A DNA stretch of 46,776 nt from Pseudomonadota bacterium (GCA_026399755.1 JAPLQI010000079.1:1-46776); one strand, 5' to 3'. Counted from the first letter of the stretch, positions 1 to 7,556 are shown. Notes: generated from the letters alone by a model not told the origin. A program made the numbers and translations.

Positions 1-1
1 C

Positions 2-622
2 CGTGTTGATTGCGCTTACGACGATTACATGGGCGAAAACTATTCTGTTGATCGTGCTGAGCAAGATTTTGATGCTGATTTGTTCCAGTGCTATCGGGGT
101 ACTGCGCCTGAATGCGAGCAAATAGGTAATTGGAAGCGTCCGAATGGGAAAGGGCGCACTTTTGCTACTGGCCTACGCCGTTCTGGCAAGTATTCACGCA
201 CGTATGAGCGCGGCAAGAAATTTGGCTGCAAAGAATCGCCATGGGTGCGGATTGAGGTTGAATTTAAGTCGGTCGATCGCGTTATTCCTTTTGATATTTT
301 GTTGGTGGCCGGTGAGTACCTTGCGGCTAGTTATCCGGCGTTTGCTTGGATCAATGAAAAACAATCTCGGATTGAATCGGCGCGGATTGAAACTGTCATC
401 AATTACGACCGTGCTTTAGAGATTATCAAACGGCAATACGGTCATTACTTCGGAATTCTTGTTGATGTTGAGGGCTCTGCTGATGCGCTTATCCAAAAAA
501 TCAGCAGAGAGGGTGATCCGAAGCGTTTGAAAATAAATGATCACCGTTTTTCGCCTGAGCCTATGCGCTTGGGCTCTATTACTAAAGATCCAATTATTGC
601 TGCTGCAATGACTTTGATGTGA
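2..622 (+). CDS. Phage replication initiation protein (Rep_trans / RstA-like), 5' truncated
   Basis: C-terminal about 206 codons of a rolling-circle replication initiator; the frame is open to the left edge and the N-terminus lies outside. The visible part has the features of the Rep_trans (PF02486) family of CTX- and Pf-like phages: an RVDCAYDDY segment, then a GRTFATGLRRSGK stretch followed by YERGKKFG and WVRIEVEFK. Such proteins nick the double-stranded replicative form to start rolling-circle synthesis of the single strand. The internal ATG at 29 is not a likely start because the conserved motif precedes it. The gene is followed 24 bases later by the ssDNA-binding protein, the usual inovirus order. 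Confidence 0.88.
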   Translation, partial: RVDCAYDDYMGENYSVDRAEQDFDADLFQCYRGTAPECEQIGNWKRPNGKGRTFATGLRRSGKYSRTYERGKKFGCKESPWVRIEVEFKSVDRVIPFDILLVAGEYLAASYPAFAWINEKQSRIESARIETVINYDRALEIIKRQYGHYFGILVDVEGSADALIQKISREGDPKRLKINDHRFSPEPMRLGSITKDPIIAAAMTLM

Positions 623-646
623 CTTTTTAACTCCTTGAGGTGAGCT

Positions 647-967
647 ATGAAATTCAAAATGAATGTAACGGTAACCGGTGCAAAGTTTTTCAATGATTCC
701 ATTGAAGGCAAGCACTACGACACAACAACCATTTTTGTATTGCTGGATTTAGACGATTCCCAAGGTCGGGCAAAGGGAATGGCCGCGGCTGAATATCGTT
801 TCCCGTCTTCGGCTTTGTTCGAATCAATTAAGAATCTGCCGTTTCCGCATGAGGCCGAATTGACTTTGAATCAAGTGACTAGTGGCAAAGTCACAAAAAC
901 GACCTTAGAAGCCCATCGGATGGTGCCGTCTGTAAATCGTCAAACTGGCGAAGTTGCTAAGGTCTAA
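647..967 (+). CDS. Inovirus ssDNA-binding protein (gpV-like)
   Basis: A 106-residue protein directly after rep, preceded by a GAGGTGAG ribosome binding site. Length, position and the predominance of short beta-strand-like segments (MNVTVTGAKFF, TTTIFVLLDL) fit the single-stranded DNA-binding proteins of filamentous phages, which coat newly made viral strand and hand it to the assembly machinery. No diagnostic motif was identified, so the call rests mainly on order and size. It could alternatively be an RstB-like accessory protein, which occupies the same position in CTX-type phages. Confidence 0.7.
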   Translation: MKFKMNVTVTGAKFFNDSIEGKHYDTTTIFVLLDLDDSQGRAKGMAAAEYRFPSSALFESIKNLPFPHEAELTLNQVTSGKVTKTTLEAHRMVPSVNRQTGEVAKV

Positions 968-973
968 TTCAAA

Positions 974-1171
974 ATGAAATTAAAACCTGTCTGGATAGTT
1001 CAAAGTTTAGAAGATGGCTTTTTCTTAATGCCGCTGAATGGCGATGTTGGGTATACGCAATGGCTATCTGAGGCGGGTTTGTTTGAAGATAAACAGGCCG
1101 CAATAGATACGGCTGTTGATTTGCTGGATGGTCAATTCAGCGTATATGCCCATTATGTTATGGCTGATTAA
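974..1171 (+). CDS. Small inovirus protein of unknown function
   Basis: A 65-residue ORF starting 6 bases after the previous stop. It has no signal peptide or membrane segment and is rich in aromatic and acidic residues (MKLKPVWIVQSLEDGFFLMP). Small soluble proteins of this type commonly sit between the ssDNA-binding protein and coat genes in Pf- and CTX-related phages. I do not recognise a family. No clear Shine-Dalgarno sequence is visible, so translation may be coupled to the upstream gene. Confidence 0.6.
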   Translation: MKLKPVWIVQSLEDGFFLMPLNGDVGYTQWLSEAGLFEDKQAAIDTAVDLLDGQFSVYAHYVMAD

Positions 1172-1442
1172 AGTGAAGATAAACCCAGATTTTAATATTT
1201 TTCATTCTGATGTAATCCCTGATTTTTCAGAGGAATTTTTTGATTTTGTTTCTCAGGAGGGGTTTCTTATTTATAAGGATGGGGAAGGAAATTATTGCCA
1301 GCCATTTAAAATAATTCAGAAGGTTGATTTTGGTTCTCTTGATCGGAAATTAATAAACATTGTAAGGGTTGTTTATGTGGGTGATATAGGTAAGGTTCTT
1401 TTTGATCAACAGCAACTTTTATTGATGGAATTTTTAAAGTAA
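1155..1442 (+). CDS. Small hypothetical inovirus protein
   Basis: An ORF of about 95 residues overlapping the end of the preceding gene by 17 bases and ending directly at the start codon of the next gene. The start is uncertain: ATG at 1155 is given, and GTG at 1173, just after the upstream stop, is equally plausible. Neither has a good ribosome binding site, which suggests translational coupling. The sequence is acidic and hydrophobic (IPDFSEEFFDFVSQEG) with no signal peptide or membrane helix. Base composition is more AT-rich than the chromosome around it, like the rest of this prophage. Function unknown. Confidence 0.55.
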   Translation: MLWLIKVKINPDFNIFHSDVIPDFSEEFFDFVSQEGFLIYKDGEGNYCQPFKIIQKVDFGSLDRKLINIVRVVYVGDIGKVLFDQQQLLLMEFLK

Positions 1443-1664
1443 ATGATTCAGCAATGCGTTTCAATTCGTCCAGATGGCCTATTACAAGCTGCGTCTAATG
1501 TTGCGGGGGCTTGTGATTACGTCATTACATCGGGTGGCGTGTTGGATTGGACGATTGCAGATGCGCAACCTGTTTTAGCAAGTGTTTTAATCTTGTGGGC
1601 AATTGCCTACACAATCCGCGTTTTAATAAAAACGCTAAATTCTGGAGAAGTAAATCATGATTAA
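1443..1664 (+). CDS. Minor coat-like single-helix membrane protein (pVII/pIX position)
   Basis: A 73-residue protein starting immediately after the previous stop and overlapping the coat gene start by 8 bases. One membrane helix is visible near residues 42-62 (PVLASVLILWAIAYTIRVLI), followed by a short polar tail. In filamentous phages, one-helix proteins just upstream of the major coat gene are usually virion-tip proteins or part of the coat-insertion step. The assignment is by position and topology only. The upstream cysteines (QQC, GAC) could form a periplasmic disulfide. Confidence 0.6.
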   Translation: MIQQCVSIRPDGLLQAASNVAGACDYVITSGGVLDWTIADAQPVLASVLILWAIAYTIRVLIKTLNSGEVNHD

Positions 1665-1857
1665 ATTTTTAAAAAAAGCCGCTCTCGCTTTTTCCGTTGC
1701 TGTTGTGACGTCCCCTGCATTTGCTGTTGTTGATACTTCAGCGGTGACTGGTGAATTGGCTGAGGCGGGTAAAGCGGTTGCCATTGTTGGCGGTGCGGTT
1801 TTAAGTGTTTATATTGGTATTAAAGTATTCAAATTCATTCAAAAAGCTATGGCTTGA
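1657..1857 (+). CDS. Major coat protein (pVIII-like)
   Basis: A 66-residue precursor with a typical signal peptide: a basic start (MIKFLKK), a hydrophobic core and a likely signal peptidase site after SPAFA, leaving a mature protein of about 43 residues. The mature part has the pVIII plan: an acidic amphipathic N-terminal stretch (VVDTSAVTGELAEAG), one membrane helix (AVAIVGGAVLSVYIGI) and a basic C-terminus (KVFKFIQKAMA) that contacts the DNA. The RBS is GGAG at about 1645-1648. The gene is followed at once by a strong hairpin terminator, which in filamentous phages separates highly expressed coat mRNA from weakly expressed downstream genes. Confidence 0.9.
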   Translation: MIKFLKKAALAFSVAVVTSPAFAVVDTSAVTGELAEAGKAVAIVGGAVLSVYIGIKVFKFIQKAMA

Positions 1858-1877
1858 TTTTTTAGGCTTTTTTAATA

Positions 1878-1902
1878 GGGCGGCAATAGTCGCCCTTTTT
1901 TT
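1878..1902 (+). terminator. Rho-independent terminator after coat gene
   Basis: Stem GGGCG/CGCCC with loop GCAATAGT, followed by a run of seven T. It lies between the major coat gene and the adsorption-protein gene, the classic position for a partial terminator in filamentous phage genomes. Confidence 0.85.
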
Positions 1903-1916
1903 ATCGCGGGGGATAT

Positions 1917-3281
1917 ATGAATGGAAGGGCTCTTTTATTTAGTCGTTGTTTTATTGGCCTTTTGGCTTATTTTCTCTGCGGATTAGCTGAAGCTAAGTTT
2001 TTCTCTACTACTGATGGACCTACTCCTATTGTTAGTGATCCGGTTGGATATACATTTTCTAGATTAAAAGCTAATCCTACTTTAAGTCAGGATATGACTT
2101 TATCTACTAATTCATGTGCAACGGTTGCGGTAGGCCAATCTTGTTATGTTACTTTGTCTGATCCTAAAGTTGCTATGTGGTCTTTTTCTTTGAAGTTTTA
2201 TCGTCTAAAAGATAATCCTTGTGAGTCAAAAAAAGATTTAAGTGCTGGTGAATGGAAGATTAGATTACTTGGTGTTGAACAAGTTGGTGGAGTTGGTGCA
2301 CCTACAATAATTAATAAAGATTCATTTTTATCATTTAAGACTGGTGGCTTTCCATCTTGTGATGGTTCTTGTAGTTTGGTTTTGGATCCCACTAAGCCCT
2401 ATCCAGATTTGAAGGATACATATGGTGAACTAAGTAATTTTAATGTTTATATTTTTGCTCCAATGAAATTTACGGGAGAGCAGTGTAAAAGCACTGAGGA
2501 TGATCCTGCCCCAAAGCCTAAGCCTGAACCTCCTCCAAAACCAATTAAAGATAAGAAGCCTGAAAGCCCTATAGATTGTCCGCCTAAAACGACTTTCGGC
2601 AAGGTTAATGGTGTGGGTATGTGTGTAAAAAATGCGCCATTGCCAACCGATCCAAATCCGCCACCTAAGCCAGGTGATAAGGATGCGTGTATTGGTAATT
2701 GTGATAAGTGGGACCCAGACAAAGATAAAAAGCCAACTGATCCAAAGCCTACGGACCCAAAGCCAATCGATCCTAAGCCAGGGCCTGGCGGAAAGACTCC
2801 ACCCATAAGGGGGCCATTAAGTTCTGATGCGAGCAAGCCTGCTTCTGAAAATGCGAGCGGGCCCGGCGATTCTTCTTTGTCTGCATCTTGTACTGATTTC
2901 AAATGTAAGAATAAAGATCCTGCAACATGTGAGATTGCGCGTCTGGCTTGGAATAATAAATGTACTGAAGAACAGGCCGTTAAAGATTTGGTTGAATCTG
3001 ATTTTTATAAAAATGGTAATGCGGCTATGAGTGCGGATGGTTTGGAAGATATGAAAAAATCTTTAAACTTTGGCGAAAATGGAACGGTAGATATGGAAGG
3101 CGTAATTAAAAGAGATACTTTTTTAAATAAGGGCGGTTTATCTGATGTGAGTTTTACCGTAATGGGTAAAGGTTTTTCATTGCCATTTTCAAATTTTAAT
3201 AAATATCTATCAATGATGGGTAAGATTGCCGTCGCTTTTTCTTTACTTGCTGCGGCTAGGATTCTTTCGTCTGCTGTTTAA
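1917..3281 (+). CDS. Adsorption / minor coat protein (pIII-like)
   Basis: A 454-residue secreted protein with an N-terminal signal peptide (cleavage probably after GLAEA). A Cys-containing globular N-terminal region spans to about residue 190. A long Pro/Lys/Asp-rich linker follows with tandem PKPTDP units (about residues 197-305), then a second Cys-rich domain (about 320-350), and a C-terminal membrane anchor near the end (KIAVAFSLLAAARIL). This is the layout of pIII: receptor and coreceptor binding domains, flexible linker, and a C-domain that caps the virion and releases it. The N-domains show no recognisable similarity and probably set host range. RBS GCGGGGG lies upstream of ATG 1917. 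The antisense strand of the linker gives a long Pro/Gly ORF, which is a composition artefact. Confidence 0.85.
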   Translation: MNGRALLFSRCFIGLLAYFLCGLAEAKFFSTTDGPTPIVSDPVGYTFSRLKANPTLSQDMTLSTNSCATVAVGQSCYVTLSDPKVAMWSFSLKFYRLKDNPCESKKDLSAGEWKIRLLGVEQVGGVGAPTIINKDSFLSFKTGGFPSCDGSCSLVLDPTKPYPDLKDTYGELSNFNVYIFAPMKFTGEQCKSTEDDPAPKPKPEPPPKPIKDKKPESPIDCPPKTTFGKVNGVGMCVKNAPLPTDPNPPPKPGDKDACIGNCDKWDPDKDKKPTDPKPTDPKPIDPKPGPGGKTPPIRGPLSSDASKPASENASGPGDSSLSASCTDFKCKNKDPATCEIARLAWNNKCTEEQAVKDLVESDFYKNGNAAMSADGLEDMKKSLNFGENGTVDMEGVIKRDTFLNKGGLSDVSFTVMGKGFSLPFSNFNKYLSMMGKIAVAFSLLAAARILSSAV

Positions 3282-3293
3282 TTTGGGGGTTAT

Positions 3294-3608
3294 ATGCCTG
3301 CATTACTTGCTATTCCTTGGATTGCTGCATTAATTGGTGGTCTTGTTTCTGCGGCCGCTACTTTTGCCGGTCGTGCTTTAATTGGTCTGGGCGTTGGGGT
3401 CGTAACCTATACCGGTTTTAAAATGGTATTAGAAAAATTACAGAGCGATGTGATTTCTAGCTTTCAGGGTTTGCCGGTTGCCGTAATTGAAGTTTTAGGA
3501 CTTTTAGAAGTTGATACTTGTGTTTCTATTTTGTTTTCTGCGTATTTGGGCAAAATGGTTGTTAGTGGTTTAACGTCTGGTTCGGTGAAAAAATGGGTGA
3601 CTAAATGA
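3294..3608 (+). CDS. DUF2523 family minor coat protein (pVI-like)
   Basis: A 104-residue membrane protein with three hydrophobic segments (about residues 4-24, 28-45 and 80-95) located between the adsorption protein and Zot. This is the invariable position of DUF2523 proteins, which are equated with pVI of Ff phages and anchor the pIII cap. Its stop overlaps the zot start codon (ATGA at 3605), so the two are probably translationally coupled. Confidence 0.82.
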   Translation: MPALLAIPWIAALIGGLVSAAATFAGRALIGLGVGVVTYTGFKMVLEKLQSDVISSFQGLPVAVIEVLGLLEVDTCVSILFSAYLGKMVVSGLTSGSVKKWVTK

Positions 3609-4573
3609 TTAACCTTGTTACCGGCCAGCCAGGTGCAGGCAAAACATTACGCACTTTGCACGAAGTAAAGGCCCTTTCAGAAAAAGATAATCGTCAGGTT
3701 TTTTATTCTGGCATTAATGATTTGAAATTGCCTTGGATAGAGATTGATCCTGAAAAATGGTATGAGTGTCCTACGGGCGCAATTATTGTAATTGATGAAT
3801 GTCAGCGGATTTTTAGAACGCGTTCTAATGGTTCGACTGTGCCTAAGCATGTCAGCGAATTGGAAACACACAGGCATAAGGGTGTAGATATTTATTTGGT
3901 TACCCAGCACCCGATGTTGGTAGATGGGAATGTGCGCCGGTTGGTTGGGCGTCATTTACATGTTTTGAGGGCGTGGGGCTTTCAAAAAGCCACTATTCAT
4001 GAATGGCAGGGGATTAAAGAAAATTGTGATAAATCGCGGGCTGATTCTGTCTTACATACTTGGTCTTATCCAAAAGAAGTATTTGATTATTATAAGTCTG
4101 CTGAATTACACACGGTTAAAAGGCGGTTGCCTGCTAAGTTGATTTGGTTGTTTGTTGTTATGCCGGTTATGCTTATTTTTGCGGCTTATTACATTTATAC
4201 GAATGTTGTTCATAAGAAGTCTGCATTACCTGCTGTTGCATCTTCTGCTTCAATGCCTGCGGGATATGTGCCGTATAGCCCGCAAGCGGTAGATAAGAAG
4301 AAAACAACCGCGCAATGGATTGAAGAACAGACGCCTAGGGTTCCCACCTTGGCCTATACCGCGCCGGTATACGACAAGCTCACAGAGCCGGTAAGCGTGC
4401 CAGCACCGCAAGCGTGTATCAAGTCGGCAAGCAAGGGCTGCTCATGCTTTACGGATCAAGGTACGCCGCTTTATATGCCGGTGGAGCTTTGCGAGAATAT
4501 TGTAAAAAGTGGAGTGTATTTGCCTTTTTTGGGAAAAAAGGACGAGGCTAAGTATGCAAAAACTGATGTTTAA
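3605..4573 (+). CDS. zot: Zot-like phage assembly ATPase (pI-like)
   Basis: A 322-residue inner-membrane ATPase driving phage extrusion. Walker A is GQPGAGKT near residue 8, and Walker B is AIIVIDE near residue 61, followed by CQRIFR. A membrane helix lies at about residues 178-198 (LIWLFVVMPVMLIFAAYYIY), and the periplasmic tail has a Cys cluster (CIKSASKGCSCF) before GVYLPF. This cytoplasmic NTPase, one helix, periplasmic tail layout is that of Zot/pI. No separate pIV secretin is seen in the window, so virions probably use a host secretin or one encoded outside. It overlaps both neighbouring genes. Confidence 0.93.
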   Translation: MINLVTGQPGAGKTLRTLHEVKALSEKDNRQVFYSGINDLKLPWIEIDPEKWYECPTGAIIVIDECQRIFRTRSNGSTVPKHVSELETHRHKGVDIYLVTQHPMLVDGNVRRLVGRHLHVLRAWGFQKATIHEWQGIKENCDKSRADSVLHTWSYPKEVFDYYKSAELHTVKRRLPAKLIWLFVVMPVMLIFAAYYIYTNVVHKKSALPAVASSASMPAGYVPYSPQAVDKKKTTAQWIEEQTPRVPTLAYTAPVYDKLTEPVSVPAPQACIKSASKGCSCFTDQGTPLYMPVELCENIVKSGVYLPFLGKKDEAKYAKTDV

Positions 4574-4685
4574 TTACGGTTTAATCTTGATTTTGTCAGG
4601 TTGTGTTACAAATCCGCGCAATAGCGATCGTGCCGATTTTATTGATTTTTGGAACGAGCGGCCAAAGCAGGTACGGGCTATCTAG
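4554..4685 (+). CDS. Tiny predicted lipoprotein overlapping the zot 3' end
   Basis: A 43-residue ORF starting inside the last codons of zot. It reads as a short hydrophobic leader (LMFNYGLILIL) with a lipobox LSGC, so Cys17 would be lipidated, followed by a 26-residue polar tail. A GACGAGG ribosome-binding-like sequence lies upstream. Short lipoproteins after Zot are plausible in phages lacking their own secretin, perhaps acting at the extrusion pore or in immunity. That role is inference. The frame differs from zot and the next gene, and the lipobox argues for a real gene. Confidence 0.6.
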   Translation: MQKLMFNYGLILILSGCVTNPRNSDRADFIDFWNERPKQVRAI

Positions 4686-4737
4686 TATTGGTAATACTTT
4701 CTTCTTGTGTATTATTTGGCACAAGGAGAAAGTAAAA

Positions 4738-5244
4738 ATGCGCTATTTGTTATTGTGTTTGGCTTGTGTGCCCTTCATTGCGTCGGCTCAAGCTTATAAG
4801 TGTTTTGATGGTAAGAAGCCTAAGTACACGTATCAGAACATGCCTTGTGAAGACACTGGTTTAAAAACGGCTTTTGATGGTAAGAAGCCTAAGTACACGT
4901 ATCAGAACATGCCTTGTGAAGACACTGGTTTAAAAACGGCTAAATTAATTACTAACAATGATGCCATGGTCGGGAGCGCGGATTTTTCGGGATATGCGCG
5001 AGAGGCAAAGGAAAGGGCGGCCACATCTAGAATGCTTGAGCGTGATCATATTGAACGGCGCAATATTGATTATGAACGTTCCGGCGCTGGCCAGCGCCAA
5101 GACACATCAAATCAATGCGCTTGGCTGGTAAATGAAAAACGTAGCATCATTGCTCAACAGCGCCATAGGTCTACGCCATATTTGCAAGACGCGTTTAATG
5201 ATGTGACAAAGCGTATGCAAAAGATTGATTGCTTAGGCTCTTAA
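4738..5244 (+). CDS. Secreted DUF4124-like protein with internal duplication
   Basis: Starts at ATG 4738 with a strong AAGGAGAAAG site; an upstream in-frame start at 4603 lacks one. A signal peptide (MRYLLLCLACVPFIASAQA) precedes a DUF4124-like motif (YKCFDGKKPKYTYQNMPC). A 23-residue segment beginning FDGKKPKY is then repeated exactly once. The rest is polar, rich in Arg and Glu, with two further Cys in the last third. DUF4124 domains are short periplasmic modules of unknown function, common in beta- and gammaproteobacteria. As a phage cargo gene downstream of zot it may be a morphogenesis factor or a lysogenic-conversion gene. The second copy lacks the leading YKC, which suggests recent slippage. 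Confidence 0.75.
   Translation: MRYLLLCLACVPFIASAQAYKCFDGKKPKYTYQNMPCEDTGLKTAFDGKKPKYTYQNMPCEDTGLKTAKLITNNDAMVGSADFSGYAREAKERAATSRMLERDHIERRNIDYERSGAGQRQDTSNQCAWLVNEKRSIIAQQRHRSTPYLQDAFNDVTKRMQKIDCLGS
4804..4941 (+). repeat. Perfect 69-bp tandem duplication inside a coding region
   Basis: Bases 4804-4872 and 4873-4941 are identical, encoding 23 residues twice. There is no substitution, including at third codon positions, so the duplication is very recent or an assembly artefact. Confidence 0.95.
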
Positions 5245-5382
5245 TTAAGGATTAACGACTTCCCAAATTCAGCCGCAAAAATATTGCTACGGTGTGCGGT
5301 GCGTCGTGCTGAAGGCGGCCCCGCCTGAGGCTATTAAGCTGATCGAAATAAGAAGAAATGAATTGCCTCATGAAAGCCGGTT

Positions 5383-5856
5383 TTAATAAGGTTGTGTTGA
5401 CGGTGTTGGCGGATCTTTTTCTCTAAAAACGGTTGCAAGCATAAGACCGTATTTTGCTTCTAGGCCGCATTGATTCTTATAAAAGTTGCGCTGTTTGATT
5501 AGGGATTCAATCAAGGTGTACTGGCTAGTGCATAGCATGCGGTCTTGTCTGTAGTGATCAATAAATAAGACTTCTTCCATGCGGGCGCATGCTTTTTTAT
5601 TGCCGTGGGGTGGGATGATGGTTTGCTCTGCGAGCGTCCAGTCTTTCCATTCGCCAAATGGAACGATACCGTTAACGTAAAAGCGGGCTAGTAAGAAGAT
5701 TGATCGCGGTATGGGCTCTAGGCCGGTTTGCCATTTGTTAATTTGGCGAGGGTTTGTACCTAAGATTTCGGCTAATTCTGACTCTGGCTTTGTGGATATT
5801 GCAAAGATAAGCTCAGCGGTGCTTACTTTGAAGTTGGCATATGGCATGTTTCGCAT
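5383..5856 (-). CDS. Phage HTH-type regulator (putative inovirus repressor)
   Basis: A 157-residue protein transcribed against the phage operon. Its N-terminal third contains a helix-turn-helix-like segment (ESELAEILGTNPRQINKWQTG, about residues 25-45); the remainder is a mixed-charge domain with a Cys-containing C-terminal part. It resembles phage regulators of the DUF3653 type, but I could not verify that. An opposing single-gene regulator next to the attachment site is the usual repressor position in CTX-type phages. ATG at 5847 is an alternative start. A 16-bp perfect inverted repeat lies directly upstream. Confidence 0.65.
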   Translation of the reverse strand: MRNMPYANFKVSTAELIFAISTKPESELAEILGTNPRQINKWQTGLEPIPRSIFLLARFYVNGIVPFGEWKDWTLAEQTIIPPHGNKKACARMEEVLFIDHYRQDRMLCTSQYTLIESLIKQRNFYKNQCGLEAKYGLMLATVFREKDPPTPSTQPY

Positions 5857-5870
5857 TTTGTTTTCTCATA

Positions 5871-5906
5871 AAATAAGGCGCGTAACGGCTGTTACGCGCC
5901 TTATTT
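5871..5906. promoter_or_regulatory. Perfect 16-bp inverted repeat (hairpin) near the prophage right end
   Basis: The arms at 5871-5886 and 5891-5906 are exact complements around a GGCT loop, with an A-rich start and T-rich end. It sits 14 bases upstream of the regulator start codon and 45 bases from the dif-like site. It could be a bidirectional terminator insulating the prophage, or a functional hairpin of the single-stranded genome (packaging signal or complementary-strand origin). The sequence alone does not distinguish these. Confidence 0.75.
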
Positions 5907-5950
5907 GGGGGTGAAATTAGCCTTGTAAGTTTACGTTTTATTCGTCTGTA

Positions 5951-5978
5951 GCTTGACATAATATACAATATACGAACA
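5951..5978 (-). other. dif-like: dif-like XerCD recombination site (inovirus attachment site)
   Basis: Read on the minus strand it has a XerC arm TGTTCGTATAT, a core TGTATA and a XerD arm TTATGTCAAGC, matching the E. coli dif layout of 11+6+11. The core and most of the XerD arm equal those of the site at 11664-11691. It faces the opposite way from that site. The XerD arm is on the prophage side. Confidence 0.82.
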
Positions 5979-6206
5979 TGTAGAAAAGAACCGAAGTAAG
6001 GTTGCTTACTAAGTGTAATTTTCATAGAAGCCCAGTAAGAGTAGGGGGCTCTATTACTCCGTTCTACCCCTTTATATTTCAAGCCATGTCTTTTCGCATA
6101 AAAACTGCGTCAGTTAACCCTTGATTACGCATTGTGCCGCATAAGGATTCATGGCCTCGTCACACTAATTGCTCAGGATGTGTTTTTTAGCCGCAGAGCA
6201 CATAGC

Positions 6207-7556
6207 ATGTCTTCTTCCCTTTTTAGCAAACAAGTATTCGCATTGACGATTGCAATGAGTGTTTTTCCGCTTCATGCCCAAACTGAATTTCCTGCCACTT
6301 TGGCCGGGCATATTGTGATGCCTGCATCATCCTTTATTGCCGCGCCAAAAGACGCGCCGAATGATTTAAAAATGAGTGGCAAGTTTACGACGGGCAAACG
6401 GGTAGACGTGATCGGCACTGTTGAAGGAATGTCGTTTGGCCGACCTACTGGAGTATCCCTCCCATTTAATGGACAAGCGCTACAAGGGCACTCTGGTATT
6501 AAAAAAATGCCTGATGGGAGTTTTTGGGTTTTAACGGATAACGGTTTTGGCTCAAAAGCCAATTCGCCAGATGCCATGCTCTATTTAAATCATTATTATT
6601 TTAATTTTAAAGCTGGCAAAGCACGACACTTAGAAACTGTTTTCTTGCACGATCCAGATAAAAAAGTGCCATTTCGTATTGTGCACGAAGGCAGTAAGCA
6701 ACGTTATTTAACTGGAAGTGATTTTGATACTGAAAGTTTTCAGCTTGCTGGTGGCGCACTATGGATAGGCGATGAGTTTGGCCCTTTTCTAATTAAGGCT
6801 GATCTAAAAGGCAAAGTATTGGCCGTGTTTGAGACTTCGATCGAAGGAAAAATTGTTCGCTCTCCCGACCATCCGGCAATCACTACGCCAGCCACCCCAA
6901 CAGGCAATATCAATTTTCAAATCCGTCGTTCCAAAGGCTTTGAAGGCATGGCCGCTTCTAAAGATGGCAGCAAGCTTTACGCCTTACTAGAAGGCAGCGC
7001 TTGGGATGGCAAAGCAAATGAAAACATAGAGGGCAAAGATTATTTGCGCGTTTTAGAATTCGATGTCAAAAAAGAAGCTTGGACGGGCCGCCATTGGAAA
7101 TACCCTCTCGAAAACAATGGTCACGCCATTGGCGATTTCAATATGATTAACGAAACGCAAGGCCTGATTATTGAGCGAGATAATGGTGAAGGCACGCTAG
7201 ATAAAGCTTGCCCGGCGACTGAAAAACGCAGCGATTGCTTTCATGATATTGCAAAGTTTAAACGTGTTTATAAAGTCGAGCTTAACGATGGCAATGTGGG
7301 AGGCGCGCTGCGAAAAATAGCCTATATCGATTTAATGAAAATCATCGATCCTGCTCGGCTGGCTAGAAAACCACTCAACAATGGCGTACTGACCTTTCCA
7401 TTTTTTACAATAGAGAATGTAGATATCGTTGATTCCCGCCATATTGTGGTGGGTAATGATAATAATTTGCCGTTTTCTAGTAGCCGCGAGCCCAATCAAG
7501 CCGATGATAATGAATTTATTTTGCTAGAGACGAGTGCATTTTTAAATGCTAATTAA
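6207..7556 (+). CDS. Esterase-like activity of phytase family protein, secreted
   Basis: About 449 residues from ATG 6207. The longer frame from 6132 would put 25 residues in front of an obvious signal peptide (SKQVFALTIAMSVFPLHAQ), so 6207 is preferred. The mature protein has the phytase-like beta-propeller signatures of PF13449: HSGIKKMPDGSFWVLTDNG near residue 100, WIGDEFGPF near 195, FEGMAASKDGSKLYALLEG near 260, and a late NLPFSSSREPNQADDNEFI segment. Members are periplasmic or extracellular, and the exact substrate (phosphoester or other ester) is not known. It stands alone between the inovirus and a 520-bp gene-poor stretch. Confidence 0.85.
   Translation: MSSSLFSKQVFALTIAMSVFPLHAQTEFPATLAGHIVMPASSFIAAPKDAPNDLKMSGKFTTGKRVDVIGTVEGMSFGRPTGVSLPFNGQALQGHSGIKKMPDGSFWVLTDNGFGSKANSPDAMLYLNHYYFNFKAGKARHLETVFLHDPDKKVPFRIVHEGSKQRYLTGSDFDTESFQLAGGALWIGDEFGPFLIKADLKGKVLAVFETSIEGKIVRSPDHPAITTPATPTGNINFQIRRSKGFEGMAASKDGSKLYALLEGSAWDGKANENIEGKDYLRVLEFDVKKEAWTGRHWKYPLENNGHAIGDFNMINETQGLIIERDNGEGTLDKACPATEKRSDCFHDIAKFKRVYKVELNDGNVGGALRKIAYIDLMKIIDPARLARKPLNNGVLTFPFFTIENVDIVDSRHIVVGNDNNLPFSSSREPNQADDNEFILLETSAFLNAN

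Larger units (their letters stand above)
1..5978 (+). mobile_element. Inovirus (filamentous phage) prophage, left end outside window
   Basis: The gene order is that of a filamentous phage: Rep_trans-type replication protein, ssDNA-binding protein, two small proteins, a one-helix minor coat protein, a major coat protein with signal peptide, a terminator, a large secreted adsorption protein, a DUF2523 protein and a Zot ATPase. An HTH regulator on the opposite strand follows. Many genes overlap by a few bases. No integrase is visible, and the right end coincides with a dif-like site at 5951-5978, consistent with XerCD-dependent integration as in CTX-type phages. The Rep gene is open at base 2, so the other attachment site lies upstream of the window. 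All visible genes except Rep are full length, so the prophage may be functional. Confidence 0.93.

Noticed and set aside
416-715. 99-codon minus-strand ORF across the end of the inovirus rep gene
   Set aside because: It is antisense to rep and the ssDNA-binding protein gene, lacks translation signals and does not resemble a known protein.
2447-2902. Long minus-strand ORF rich in Gly, Ser and Leu
   Set aside because: It is the antisense of the Pro/Lys/Asp repeat linker of the adsorption protein; low-complexity repeats lack stops on both strands. No translation signals.
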